From Alkalihalobacterium elongatum (GTDB lineage Bacteria > Bacillota > Bacilli > Bacillales > Bacillaceae_F), in assembly GCF_019024285.1 (NCBI RefSeq), contig NZ_WMKZ01000001.1:558001-622000 (forward strand): a stretch of DNA of 64,000 nt, given 5' to 3'. Positions 1-8,208 of this stretch are shown here, piece by piece. A program made the translations under genes and the position numbers. Each line of letters begins with the position of its first letter. Position 1 is the stretch's first letter. The notes under the pieces were generated by a model, which was not told the origin of the DNA, ran no database searches, and worked only from the letters and a program-made list of their open reading frames with translations.

Positions 1-2
1 TG

Positions 3-1292
3 AAAATGCCATAAATTAATTTCATTTTGAAAAGCATTCTTTTCTATATCAATACTTTGTGAAATATTGTTTTTTACGTTAGTAACGATTTCCTCATTAC
101 TAATCCCAAAATCCACTGATAAAACATCACACCATGCAAAAGAAGTAGATAACCTAGATATAACTTCTTCAATTGATTCATTACCGTTTATATTTTTGAT
201 ATAATTTCTTGCATGGTCAATAAGTTCAAGTATCTCCTGTTCGGAAGAAAAGAAATTTCTTGGTTTCTCTTCATAGCTATTAATTGAAGTGATTATATTA
301 ACAATTTTTTCTCTTGAATATGAACCTGTTTCATACCACTTTTTAATATGATGAAAAATATTTTTACTCATCGCATTATCCAGTGAGTTTTTTAAAATAT
401 AGTTAGTTAAATATTCTATAACTCCACTTTCTCCACTTGTATAATAAGCATTTCTAAAATCGCTCTTAGTTTCTTTAGTATCAAGTAAAATCATTTCACT
501 TTTGTGTTCGATATTATAGAAAACTGTTGCATAACACATACGGTAGAGATCATTTGTGGTAAATTTTTCAGTAAAGACTTCCTCACCCAGGATATCCACT
601 ACTTCTTTTATAAAGAGGTTTGTCTTTTCAAAAGTCCTCAAGTTATTAAATTTAAAGTTTTCTGCTAGAACACTTATGACGTTCCATACTTGTTCTTCAA
701 GGATATTAACAGGTGCATCATCTGCATATTCCTCTATCGTGTAGGTTCGATCGATAGCTTTCTCTTGATACTTTTTAAAAACTTCTTTGTCCTTTTCCTC
801 CATTTGGTCTTTAGCTGCAATAAGAACCGTTTTTATATTCTCTATTTTAGAAAGGCTATCAATTAAGCCTAATATTTCTTTTATACTAAGGTTATCGTGT
901 TTCCTTTCTAAATCATCAAAAATAATTATAAATGTTTCTTTCTTTTCTAGTTCTTTATTTAGGGTATTATTTAAATCCTCAATAACTGGCATTGAGAGAG
1001 ATACCCCAGCGAATTGAATGTTTACACTAGTTAATTTTTCCCTTAAAACACTAGAAGCTTTTTTTAATGTACCTTGGGGAGTGTTTTCAATGATACGAAA
1101 ATATATTTCTTGAATTAAACTATCAATATCCTTTTTGCCAAATAATGATACATAACAAGCATTCGAGTATTGATTTTTAAAATCGGTAACATATTTAGTC
1201 TTTCCGATTCCCCAGTTACCATTGATTAATACCCTTTGATAACTGGAGTCTTTTAAATGATTTAGTACAGTAGTTATTTCATTTGCTTTCAT
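3..1292 (-). CDS. KAP-type P-loop NTPase, partial at left edge
   Basis: The frame is open from an ATG at 1292 to the window edge (430 codons), so the C-terminus is missing. A CGGAGG ribosome site lies 8 bases upstream. A Walker A loop, GNWGIGKTKYV, sits near residues 25-35 and a Walker B, IIIFDDLER, near residues 122-130. This pairing is typical of KAP-family NTPases, which often act in phage defence or at the membrane. The rest is mainly helical and I recognise no further domain. The reading is mine, made by translating the minus strand. Family assignment is fairly sure; a defence role is inferred from the Gabija genes nearby. Confidence 0.8.
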   Translation of the reverse strand, partial: MKANEITTVLNHLKDSSYQRVLINGNWGIGKTKYVTDFKNQYSNACYVSLFGKKDIDSLIQEIYFRIIENTPQGTLKKASSVLREKLTSVNIQFAGVSLSMPVIEDLNNTLNKELEKKETFIIIFDDLERKHDNLSIKEILGLIDSLSKIENIKTVLIAAKDQMEEKDKEVFKKYQEKAIDRTYTIEEYADDAPVNILEEQVWNVISVLAENFKFNNLRTFEKTNLFIKEVVDILGEEVFTEKFTTNDLYRMCYATVFYNIEHKSEMILLDTKETKSDFRNAYYTSGESGVIEYLTNYILKNSLDNAMSKNIFHHIKKWYETGSYSREKIVNIITSINSYEEKPRNFFSSEQEILELIDHARNYIKNINGNESIEEVISRLSTSFAWCDVLSVDFGISNEEIVTNVKNNISQSIDIEKNAFQNEINLWHF

Positions 1293-1552
1293 TTAACCAA
1301 CCTCCGAAACTACAGCCATAAGAGTTTAAATTAATGGTAACTAATTCACTTAAATAATAACATAACTTTATTCAATAGAAATAAAAAACAATATGAATAC
1401 ATGGGTTAATCGTCCAATGTAAAATGAAAATGTTATGTGGAGTGATACCAAACTGTCATAGTTGTAAAGATTTAAACTGCACCCTCTTTGAAATTAAACT
1501 GGTTCAATATAATCACAAAAATAATTTTTATTTATTGTGAATTTCAAAGTAA

Positions 1553-1576
1553 GACCCATACTGCGCAGTATGGGTC
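1553..1576. repeat. 24-bp perfect palindrome
   Basis: The left arm GACCCATACTGC is followed directly by its exact complement. It lies in the 390-base gene-free stretch 1293-1682, which also holds a hairpin at 1588-1613 (GACGACCAC/GTGATCGTC with one mismatch), probably the terminator of the gene ending at 1683. A related sequence, CTGCGTAGTATCGGTC, recurs at 3740-3755. Without a loop it would more likely bind a dimeric protein or form a cruciform than act as a simple terminator. Confidence 0.7.
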
Positions 1577-1682
1577 AAATACGAAAGACGACCACCCATA
1601 AAAGTGATCGTCCCTAAGATATATAATCATTACCAGTATCGTTGTACTGTGCGGCAAAGATCTTGTTATAAATGATAGTTCT

Positions 1683-2677
1683 TTATTTATCAAGTCTATA
1701 GTACAGTAATTCCATTGAATAACCTTGAAGAGAAATGCCAAGTTCGTTTTCTGTTTTAACCATTTGATGGAAGTGTTCTGGTACTGCATCCTTTCCTCCA
1801 AGGAAAAGCATTTTGTCAAGTTGTTCTTCTTTTAAATAAGTGACCCTTCCAACTTTAAGCAAATTATTTATTAAACCACTATATATATTAATTGCAACTG
1901 CTCTAAAATCTAGTGGAGTAAACACATATTTTTTTCCCAAACCCATCTTTCTGTTTTCTGTTTTTTAGCAATAAATTTTAAAGCATCCCCACGTTCTTCT
2001 AATTTAAAGGTTTCATCTACACGACCAATGGTTAATCCTTGAGTATCTGTAGATACGGTTAATCCATGCTTAAAAGCATTATAATCATATACAGATATAA
2101 AATCTTTGGCTGCCCATTTGATCCATTTCATCAATATGTCTTTTGCTTCTTCCATACTAATACCCTGTTGGCTAAAAGTTTCTTCTTGGTAATTACCATA
2201 AAACACATATAAAAGGTTTTCCACAACAGTGAACTGCGTATCATCATATTTATAATTATCTTCAAGTAATTCTGATACTGTTTTTTTGAACTTTCTAAAA
2301 TCAGTATCCCTTGATATTTCTAACCATGGACATGCAGGGATAGATACATGGGCTAAAAATAATCTTAGAAACGTTTCGAGACAATGGTAATACGTTGTAG
2401 CTAGTTCCAGCCGTGCAAACTTCTCAAGCTCATTTTTTGTCAAATCATCTTCATCAAGTTTATAGCTTAAAACACCAACCTTAACATCTTCACCATCATG
2501 AAGCACATCAATAAATTTATCAGGGTTGGACAAAATTGAAGATAAAAGAACTAGTTTAGTCCCGAAGTAATCTTTTGCATAATCATTATAAAATTCTTTA
2601 TTTAAATTATATATCTCCTGCTCAGCTAGCCCTTTATCTGGACCAATTTTAGTAGGTGGCTTTTTCCTTTTACCCAA
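1683..2677 (-). pseudogene. Frameshifted gene of unknown function (about 331 codons in two frames)
   Basis: Frame 1 runs from a TTG start at 2677 (AAGGAGGA ribosome site just upstream) to a stop at 1910. Frame 2 continues the protein to 1683. The two join at a run of seven A on the minus strand (1929-1935): frame 1 reads RWVWEKN and frame 2 GKKYVFTPLDF, so one lost A would explain the break. The protein is soluble and mostly helical, with no motif I know. Alternatives are a sequencing error in the homopolymer or transcriptional slippage restoring the frame. It follows the KAP NTPase gene's region on the same strand. Confidence 0.6.
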
Positions 2678-2828
2678 TTGCCTTCCTCCTTAGATACTAC
2701 TATCTATCTTGTTCAGCTCGATTGAGCTTTTTTTAATAAAACGATATATTCAGATATCACAATTCATTTAGTAAATTAACTATAGTCATAATTGTTCCAT
2801 ATGGTGGCTTACTCACTATTGCTTTAAT

Positions 2829-3404
2829 CTAAGAAGCAAGTTCAAAAATGCGCTTTTGTGTTTCAAGATTACGCTGCAGATTTATAATTGGACTCTCAAA
2901 TTGCGAAGGTGTTTCTTTCTCTAGACTGGTTAGTTCAATCGCATTATCTACTGCAAGTTTTTTTGTGTACTCATACATTCGATTCAAAAGCACATCCAAC
3001 TCCTCAATTGAAAGTACTACTTCAAAATTAGGATACATTTTCAGTTCACCCAAACATTCCATCATATCTGAAATTATCTCCATTGTAAGAGCACCCTTGC
3101 GCACAGCGTTTAGGTAGACCTTTAGAGCTTCTCTAAATTTTACGACAACATCAGGCTCTTGTTGTTTCTTTGATTTAATATAACTTTTTACACCGGCCAT
3201 ACCTAACTTACCCACCATAAAAAGGGGCTTCCTATACTTCCATCCATAGTATAAAGTAGCCTCCAACTTGCTGACAGGTCTAAGAAGTTTTACAATTTGC
3301 CCTTTGTTATTACGAACCTCGCCACCAAATATCTTATAATCTCCCGTAGTAACCTTCTTCATTATTTCATCAGGTATGAAAAAGGCTTCTTGAAAAATCG
3401 CCAT
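2829..3404 (-). CDS. Hypothetical protein, 191 aa
   Basis: An ATG start at 3404 follows AAGGAG at good spacing. The protein has no signal peptide or membrane segment. It has a mixed N-terminal half (residues 1-70) and a helical, charged C-terminal half with alternating Leu/Glu/Lys. I do not recognise the family. Downstream, at 2715-2735, a small AGCTC/GAGCT hairpin abuts a T run, and upstream at 3430-3445 there is a GTCGG/CCGAC hairpin. The gene sits alone between the frameshifted gene and the phosphotransferase. Confidence 0.65.
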   Translation of the reverse strand: MAIFQEAFFIPDEIMKKVTTGDYKIFGGEVRNNKGQIVKLLRPVSKLEATLYYGWKYRKPLFMVGKLGMAGVKSYIKSKKQQEPDVVVKFREALKVYLNAVRKGALTMEIISDMMECLGELKMYPNFEVVLSIEELDVLLNRMYEYTKKLAVDNAIELTSLEKETPSQFESPIINLQRNLETQKRIFELAS

Positions 3405-3739
3405 TCGAACAACTCCTTTTATATATCTCGTCGGCTTAACAACCGACTTTTAATCCGCAACTCGAAAATGGGGGGAAAAATATCCAATGACACTAGTTAT
3501 TAAAGACTTTAAACACCCTACTTGCCCCAAACTCAAATACCCTTTTTTCTTGATTCAACATAGAACAATATTGTTCCTTCTTATGGAACTAAACTGCCCG
3601 TTATTTTATGTGAAAACCTTCACAATATCAAGTATCTTTATATAAATAATACCAGAAAATAACAAATTAGTTCATGAAAAGAGTAAAAATACTCGTATCT
3701 ATTCTCCGTTTGTTAATCTATACTAGTTTGGAATTCCTT

Positions 3740-3755
3740 CTGCGTAGTATCGGTC
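3740..3755 (+). repeat. Diverged half of the 1553 palindrome
   Basis: CTGCGTAGTATCGGTC matches the right part of the 1553-1576 palindrome (CTGCGCAGTATGGGTC) with two changes. It lies in the gene-free stretch 3405-3984, which also contains the hairpin at 3843-3892 and the cassette-type element at 3913-3959. No other gene is visible there. Confidence 0.4.
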
Positions 3756-3842
3756 TTTTATTAAAAGTCAAGTATATAATTAATACCTTTTATATTTTAC
3801 TCAATTTATAAAAGATCACACATTATAAAAGGGGAGAAAGAA

Positions 3843-3892
3843 GAAGAATAGAAGAGCAGTTAATACATCTGCTTTACCTATTCTTTTTTGTA
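3843..3892. terminator. Long hairpin with flanking T run
   Basis: AGAATAG pairs with CTATTCT and AGCAG with CTGCT around an AT-rich loop, followed by six T on the plus strand and a mirrored A run on the other side. It could work in either direction. No plus-strand gene precedes it. Confidence 0.45.
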
Positions 3893-3912
3893 CTACAAAT
3901 GACCTCATTTAC

Positions 3913-3959
3913 CACAACAACAGACTTGGATGTTGTGTCACTAACGCCTCCGTTAGTTT
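3913..3959 (-). repeat. Cassette-type AACTAACGG element, copy 1
   Basis: On the minus strand it reads AAACTAACGGAGGCGTTAG, itself an inverted repeat (CTAACG/CGTTAG), followed by a 7-bp hairpin CACAACA/TGTTGTG. It lies just after the stop codon of the phosphotransferase gene. Confidence 0.6.
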
Positions 3960-3984
3960 AATAGAAATTACGCACATAATGTTG

Positions 3985-4737
3985 TTATATTATAGGGCAG
4001 TAGTTATTTATTATCTCCATAAGTCGTTCTGAATTCTCCGAAGAAACACTTTCAGATAATCTTGCTCCAGCAATGATAGGAGCCCATTGAGAAACTTCAG
4101 ACCTTAAAAGCCCACTCTTTTCACAATAAAGTCGTAAGTACATATCAGCTAATTCAGACGAAAATTGGGAATATAAAAGATATGTTCGATATATATCAGC
4201 ACGAATATCTCCTGCACTCGAATCAACCCAATCTATAACTACCACTTGAGTCTCTGTCTTAATCAAATTAAATAAATGAAAGTCACCATGACAGAGCCTA
4301 TTCTCGTATGAAAATGACCCCAATTTATTTAACATGTAAGATTTTTGTTTTTTATCTAAATTATTCACCGTTTCAATCTGACTGTACAATTTATCGTACA
4401 TTGATTCGATTCCCTCTGGAATAATGCTATGAACTTTAAGTTGCATATCGACTGAAACATTCATGTAATATTCAGCTTGTTCTTTATTTTTGAACATTAA
4501 ATCTCCTAATGTTTCTCCCTTAACATATTCCATTATGATTGCTTGTTCTCCATTTATCTTCGTAACTTCTAAAATCTTAGGTACAGGAAGTCCACATGAA
4601 TAGGCATAACTTTGTTTATTAGCTTCTTTTATTGATTCAGTATCTGGCAAAAAATCATTAAAAATTTTAACTATTTTGTTATCGGAAAGATAAATCTTTG
4701 CAGTATTACCTCTTGCTATTGGATTACCTAAAATCAT
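3985..4737 (-). CDS. APH-family phosphotransferase (kinase-like), 250 aa
   Basis: The sequence shows the catalytic loop CHGDFHLFNL (pattern HxDxxxxN) and the metal-binding VVIDWVD further on, the two signatures of the aminoglycoside phosphotransferase/choline kinase fold. The N-terminal lobe has GNPIARGNTAKIY as the nucleotide loop. I chose the ATG at 4737 because AAGGAG lies 8 bases upstream; an open frame reaches 4848, but that stretch is a cassette-type repeat and is unlikely to be protein. The substrate is unknown: it may be an antibiotic, a sugar or a small metabolite. It follows the NUDIX gene on the same strand. Confidence 0.8.
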   Translation of the reverse strand: MILGNPIARGNTAKIYLSDNKIVKIFNDFLPDTESIKEANKQSYAYSCGLPVPKILEVTKINGEQAIIMEYVKGETLGDLMFKNKEQAEYYMNVSVDMQLKVHSIIPEGIESMYDKLYSQIETVNNLDKKQKSYMLNKLGSFSYENRLCHGDFHLFNLIKTETQVVVIDWVDSSAGDIRADIYRTYLLYSQFSSELADMYLRLYCEKSGLLRSEVSQWAPIIAGARLSESVSSENSERLMEIINNYCPII

Positions 4738-4761
4738 TGGGTTCTCTCCTTCTTCCACAAA

Positions 4762-4820
4762 CCTGACCGTTAGTAAAAAATCTCCACTTCTTGTAGAAAC
4801 GCTTCCGTTAGTGCAACAAC
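4762..4820 (-). repeat. Cassette-type element, copy 2 (two TAACGG cores)
   Basis: On the minus strand it contains GCACTAACGGAAGCG and, 28 bases on, TTTACTAACGG. It fills the gap between the NUDIX stop and the phosphotransferase start, so the extra N-terminal codons of the longer phosphotransferase frame are translated repeat. Confidence 0.55.
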
Positions 4821-4844
4821 TAGCTGCCATTTTCGCTTCTAAAA

Positions 4845-5462
4845 TCAATCAAAATATACAGATTCTTGTGGATTATGTAAATGTTTAAAAGCCAAATTAA
4901 TTTGTGTTTCCGTATTTCTAGCTATCGATAATGGTGGTAGTTCATTTTCAGCAAAAAACTCAACTGCACTCGTTTCAATTCCTTCTTTTGCTTGCCCTCC
5001 TATTAATTCACATAGAATAAACATTTTATAAATGTGATAGGGAGAAGGAGGGTGAGGATGACATCTCATATCGAGTACCCCTATCAATTTTATTGCTTTT
5101 ACGTCAAACCCCGATTCTTCTTTTACTTCTTTGATAGCAACTTCGCTTGGAGTTAACCCTATATCGCCCCAACCGCCTGGTAACGACCAATCTCCATCTG
5201 TGTTTTCTCTTACCATTAAAATTTTATTATCTTTAAAGACAACAGACCTAACATCTACCTTTGGAGTTGCATAACCAGTTTCATTGGCAAACAAATCTTT
5301 TATTACTGTCTTACTAACGTCCGTATGTAGTGACAACATTTCAACGCTAATATTTCTAATCAATTCAAATCTTTCCAAGTCGTATACATCTTTCGAATAA
5401 GTTAATCCTGCCTGTGCAATGGATTGAAGTTGTTTCGCCCATTCAAGCCATTTAGGTTCCAT
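4845..5462 (-). CDS. NUDIX hydrolase with N-terminal helper domain, 205 aa
   Basis: Residues 1-65 form a helical region (LQSIAQAGLTYSKDVYDLER) found in a subgroup of ADP-ribose-type NUDIX enzymes. The NUDIX box follows near residues 95-118: GGWGDIG, then EVKEESGF. The usual Glu early in the box is Asp and the usual Arg is Lys, both mild changes that keep the metal-binding EVKEES. It probably hydrolyses a nucleoside diphosphate linked to another group; the exact substrate cannot be read from sequence. It is one of the run of small same-strand accessory genes. Confidence 0.85.
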   Translation of the reverse strand: MEPKWLEWAKQLQSIAQAGLTYSKDVYDLERFELIRNISVEMLSLHTDVSKTVIKDLFANETGYATPKVDVRSVVFKDNKILMVRENTDGDWSLPGGWGDIGLTPSEVAIKEVKEESGFDVKAIKLIGVLDMRCHPHPPSPYHIYKMFILCELIGGQAKEGIETSAVEFFAENELPPLSIARNTETQINLAFKHLHNPQESVYFD

Positions 5463-5512
5463 ATAAAATCACCACCAATAAATTATACCTAATATTACCA
5501 TATCAAAGACCA

Positions 5513-5556
5513 ATGATAGCCTATTAAGCTATGGCATTCGATAGTTGAAGAGTTGA
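5513..5556 (-). repeat. Cassette-type element, copy 3 (hairpin form)
   Basis: On the minus strand CTCTTCAACTATCG is followed by a hairpin with ATAGC/GCTAT arms (5516-5520 and 5528-5532). The hairpin matches that of the copy at 6498-6541. It lies directly after the stop of the 5557 gene. Confidence 0.5.
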
Positions 5557-5766
5557 CTAATTATTTCTGTTATCTTCCATTATCCGTATATACTCTTCAA
5601 AATTATTATTAAATCTTCCTAATTCGTATTCATAACTTCCTTGATTTACATTGCTATTGGAAGAATCTCTAATAGCACTTGAAATGCTTAATGCAGAAAA
5701 ATATATTGAAAAACTTAAAATAATTATTGCACCTGTTAATGCCAATCTCGGTTTACGTTCACTCAT
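5557..5766 (-). CDS. Small single-pass membrane protein, about 69 aa
   Basis: I chose the ATG at 5766 (MSERKPRLALTG), which follows GGAGAGGG; a longer frame begins at 5781 without a good ribosome site. A basic start is followed by one hydrophobic segment (LALTGAIIILSFSIYFSALSI) and a polar, Asn-rich tail that would be outside the cell. I do not recognise the family. It sits between two cassette-type repeats. Confidence 0.5.
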   Translation of the reverse strand: MSERKPRLALTGAIIILSFSIYFSALSISSAIRDSSNSNVNQGSYEYELGRFNNNFEEYIRIMEDNRNN

Positions 5767-5798
5767 TTCTACCCTCTCCATCTATTTTAAATTTTAGT

Positions 5799-5826
5799 CT
5801 TCAACTAACGCTCTCCGTTATTTTTA
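5799..5826 (-). repeat. Cassette-type element, copy 4
   Basis: On the minus strand it reads AATAACGGAGAGCGTTAG then TTGAAGA, another TAACG/CGTTA inverted repeat. It lies between the 5557 gene and the 5846 gene. Confidence 0.55.
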
Positions 5827-5845
5827 GTGTAATTATTTACAATGT

Positions 5846-6379
5846 TTAAGAAAGGAAATTATAGTTAATCTTGATAAATGTAAACCATACTCCTATTGCT
5901 ATTGCAGTAAAGACAAAAAAACTTCTCCAGTAATATTTTACATTTAATCTTTTTATAATCGTTTCCACAATAAAGAAGTTAATTGCTAAACAAAGTGAAT
6001 AAATACCAAACAATGGCTCAATATAAATAATCGGAATTGACGAGATTACATATAGAACAAATGATGCTATGTCTCGATTTATTCCTTCGAGTCTCTTGAT
6101 AAAAATATCAATTAACAAAGATACAGGTAAACCATATATCAATAGACCTCCATAAAAAAACATAGGAAAAATGGAATACGAACCTAGTATAACTCTTAAA
6201 CTTCGATCTGATATTTCCTCAAACCCTGTCATATTTATAGGAAAAATAAAAGGAACTATTAGTGATGCTACTAAACCTGTTAGTATTAGAGTCAGAAACT
6301 TTCTTCCTAAAATTAACTTAACTTCCCTATAGGTATTTTTCTCAATACCTTTCAATGTTCGATCTATTAGGAATTGCAT
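5846..6379 (-). CDS. Multi-pass membrane protein of unknown function, 177 aa
   Basis: About five hydrophobic segments are visible: LTLILTGLVASLIVPFIF, a Gly/Tyr-rich one near YGGLLIYGLPVSLLI, FVLYVISSIPIIYI, YSLCLAINFFIV and FFVFTAIAIGVWFTF. The N-terminus is basic and probably cytoplasmic. No signature residue suggests a transport or enzyme activity. The ribosome site is weak (GGATATTT), so the start could be elsewhere. It is flanked by cassette-type repeats. Confidence 0.6.
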   Translation of the reverse strand: MQFLIDRTLKGIEKNTYREVKLILGRKFLTLILTGLVASLIVPFIFPINMTGFEEISDRSLRVILGSYSIFPMFFYGGLLIYGLPVSLLIDIFIKRLEGINRDIASFVLYVISSIPIIYIEPLFGIYSLCLAINFFIVETIIKRLNVKYYWRSFFVFTAIAIGVWFTFIKINYNFLS

Positions 6380-6497
6380 TATAAATATCCATACAAGACC
6401 CCCCCAATTAACAAGACACTATCCAGAGTAATCCCCCCAAAACCATATCATATTTTATACTTTGTTCTTCTTGAGTTTACCTGCTTCGTTTGCAGTA

Positions 6498-6541
6498 CAG
6501 CGATAGCCTTTATTATGCTATCGCTACCCGTTAGTTGAATA
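6498..6541 (-). repeat. Cassette-type element, copy 5 (best hairpin)
   Basis: On the minus strand TTCAACTAACGGGTAGC leads into an 8-bp perfect hairpin, GCGATAGC (6500-6507) against GCTATCGC (6517-6524). It lies just downstream of the lipoprotein gene. Confidence 0.65.
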
Positions 6542-6570
6542 ATTATCCAATCTAATTGAATATAAATATC

Positions 6571-7068
6571 TTACTGAACTTCAATATTACCAACGAAAAT
6601 ATATTCAACATCACCATTATCATCCAGCCAAAAATCCAATCTTACGTTAGAGTCTTTATCTTGGTATTCAACAACATCTAATTCGTACTCATTACGCTCG
6701 ATATAAGTCTGTCCATATGCTTTTATAACATCAGACTTACTATCTCCATAACTAATCCCTCTTTTAGTTTGCGTAATTATAACCATTACCCTAACTATTT
6801 CACCATTATCATTTATAGTGAGAAATGCTCCCGAATTAAGTAATAAATAGTTATCATTATCCAAGAATGTTTTCATCGAGTTCCTGTTCTCTTCGATGAA
6901 ATACTTTTCCTTTTTATCTCGGTATAACCTTAACTTTTCAATATTTTCTCTACTCAATTCCTCACTCAAATTTATATTAATTTTGTTATTGACAATGACT
7001 GACCCCTCACAACCAATCATTGTTAAAACAATACAAAGTAAACAAAAAATAGCTAAGTTATTTCTCAT
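6571..7068 (-). CDS. Putative lipoprotein, 165 aa
   Basis: An ATG at 7068 follows AAGGAG. The N-terminus is a lipoprotein signal (LLCIVLTMIGC, lipid-modified Cys near residue 20). The mature part is acidic with repeated Asp/Asn/Glu and a predicted beta-rich C-terminal half, ending DNGDVEYIFVGN. I do not recognise the family. It would be anchored on the outer face of the membrane. It lies between the broken tautomerase gene and a cassette-type repeat. Confidence 0.65.
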   Translation of the reverse strand: MRNNLAIFCLLCIVLTMIGCEGSVIVNNKININLSEELSRENIEKLRLYRDKKEKYFIEENRNSMKTFLDNDNYLLLNSGAFLTINDNGEIVRVMVIITQTKRGISYGDSKSDVIKAYGQTYIERNEYELDVVEYQDKDSNVRLDFWLDDNGDVEYIFVGNIEVQ

Positions 7069-7118
7069 TCAAATCTCCTTGTACACTTGTTTTTTAAAAG
7101 TAATAGAATCTGCAATTC

Positions 7119-7335
7119 TTATTCTGTTCCTTGTTTACCAAAACCCTCACCAAATTTGATAGAGTGTAACTGTCCATCAGTAGCCCAATTACCTCTTTCA
7201 TATTCATCAAATAATACAGTTATTCATTCTTTTTTACATTAAGTGTTTTTACTATTTCATTAGTTATTGCTTCAACAAATTCTTTTTTTGTTCAAGCGTT
7301 CTACGCTTAGCAATTTTGACTGTTATTATTGGCAT
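7119..7335 (-). pseudogene. 4-oxalocrotonate tautomerase-like gene, frameshifted
   Basis: From an ATG at 7335 (GGAGTG upstream) the start reads MPIITVKIAKRRTLEQKK, with the catalytic Pro2 of the tautomerase family. The frame then breaks at a run of seven A where eight are expected. The next frame gives EFVEAITNEIVKTLNVKKNE, and a second shift leads to TVLFDEYERGNW and a stop at 7119. Two single-base losses are needed to restore one protein of about 71 residues, so this gene is dead rather than misread once. Confidence 0.75.
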
Positions 7336-7383
7336 TTTACTTCACTCCTAATTAATTAAAAACGACTTTACTAAACTGCTCAA

Positions 7384-7434
7384 TAGTTGAAGAAGCGACA
7401 GCTTTGTTCAGCTATCGCCCCCTTTAGTTGAAGA
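7384..7434 (-). repeat. Cassette-type element, copy 6 (hairpin form)
   Basis: On the minus strand CTTCAACTAAAGGGGGC leads into GCGATAGC (7411-7418) pairing with GCTGTCGC (7395-7402, one G-T pair), then CTTCAACTA again. It directly follows the stop of the 7453 gene. Confidence 0.6.
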
Positions 7435-7452
7435 AAATCTGCTTATTATATT

Positions 7453-7887
7453 TCATTTTTCCAAGCTTAAATAAAATACTTCATATGCATCTGGCGACTT
7501 TAATATTAAATGGGTATATGCAATTAAACTCAAGCCAATAAACTCTTCTTCATCCTTTACCTTTTGATTAAATTTCTTTACATCAAATTCCACTGGCAAA
7601 AACAAAAGATAGTTGCCCGCAATTCTTTTCCACAAATTATGCAAGAATTCAATATCCTCTACACTGATGATTTTCGTAACAGGATTGGATTGAACATCCC
7701 AATCCCACCAGAGAATAGTGCACCTTTCCGTTCCATATACCTTTTTTATAAACTCAAATATATTTGACAAGATTTCCTTATTAGGTTCTCCTGAAGGATT
7801 ATCAATTAAGACCTGTAATTTAGCCTTTTCTCTTGTATATTTCTCTAAGCCGATTATATCAAGAAAACCTTCGCTGGAATTTTCCAC
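7453..7887 (-). CDS. Hypothetical protein, 144 aa
   Basis: The start is a GTG at 7887 behind GAGGTGATAAA. The protein is soluble, with a Trp-rich strand (CTILWWDWDV), a short Phe/Lys helix and a C-terminal helix ending EVFYLSLEK. No signal or membrane segment is seen. Small Trp-rich proteins of this size are sometimes immunity proteins for toxins, but nothing here shows that. It is flanked on both sides by cassette-type repeats and lies downstream of the Gabija genes. Confidence 0.6.
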   Translation of the reverse strand: MENSSEGFLDIIGLEKYTREKAKLQVLIDNPSGEPNKEILSNIFEFIKKVYGTERCTILWWDWDVQSNPVTKIISVEDIEFLHNLWKRIAGNYLLFLPVEFDVKKFNQKVKDEEEFIGLSLIAYTHLILKSPDAYEVFYLSLEK

Positions 7888-7920
7888 TTTATCACCTCGA
7901 TTTAATCGTAACCAATCTCT

Positions 7921-7950
7921 TGTTTAACAATCCTGCTCCGTTACTTTAAG
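7921..7950 (-). repeat. Cassette-type element, copy 7
   Basis: On the minus strand AAAGTAACGGAGCAGG is followed by ATTGTTAAACA. It lies between the Gabija genes and the 7453 gene and lacks the strong hairpin of copies 5 and 6. Confidence 0.5.
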
Positions 7951-8003
7951 TACACTTTTTTTACAATTTCATTGCTTACTTCGTTATTTCAGAAAATCCT
8001 TTA

Positions 8004-8047
8004 TAAAAAGATGGGGTTTGCTTATCCAGCTCCCCTGCATCTTTTAT
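8004..8047 (-). terminator. Terminator after the Gabija operon
   Basis: On the minus strand AAAAGATG..GGGG pairs with CCCCATCTTTT and runs into TTATAA. It lies about 160 bases beyond the helicase stop codon; the gap between holds no gene. Confidence 0.6.
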
Positions 8048-8208
8048 CAATAAGTGTAGCTTTACTATTATGTCTAAATATAATTATATGCACAGCTTCA
8101 CATTTAAGGTTAATTCAAAGTGAGTAATAAACATACTGCCAACACATACATCATTTAAGTCCCAGAAACACTTTCCTACCCTATACAATTTTTTTAAGAA
8201 TGAACTCT

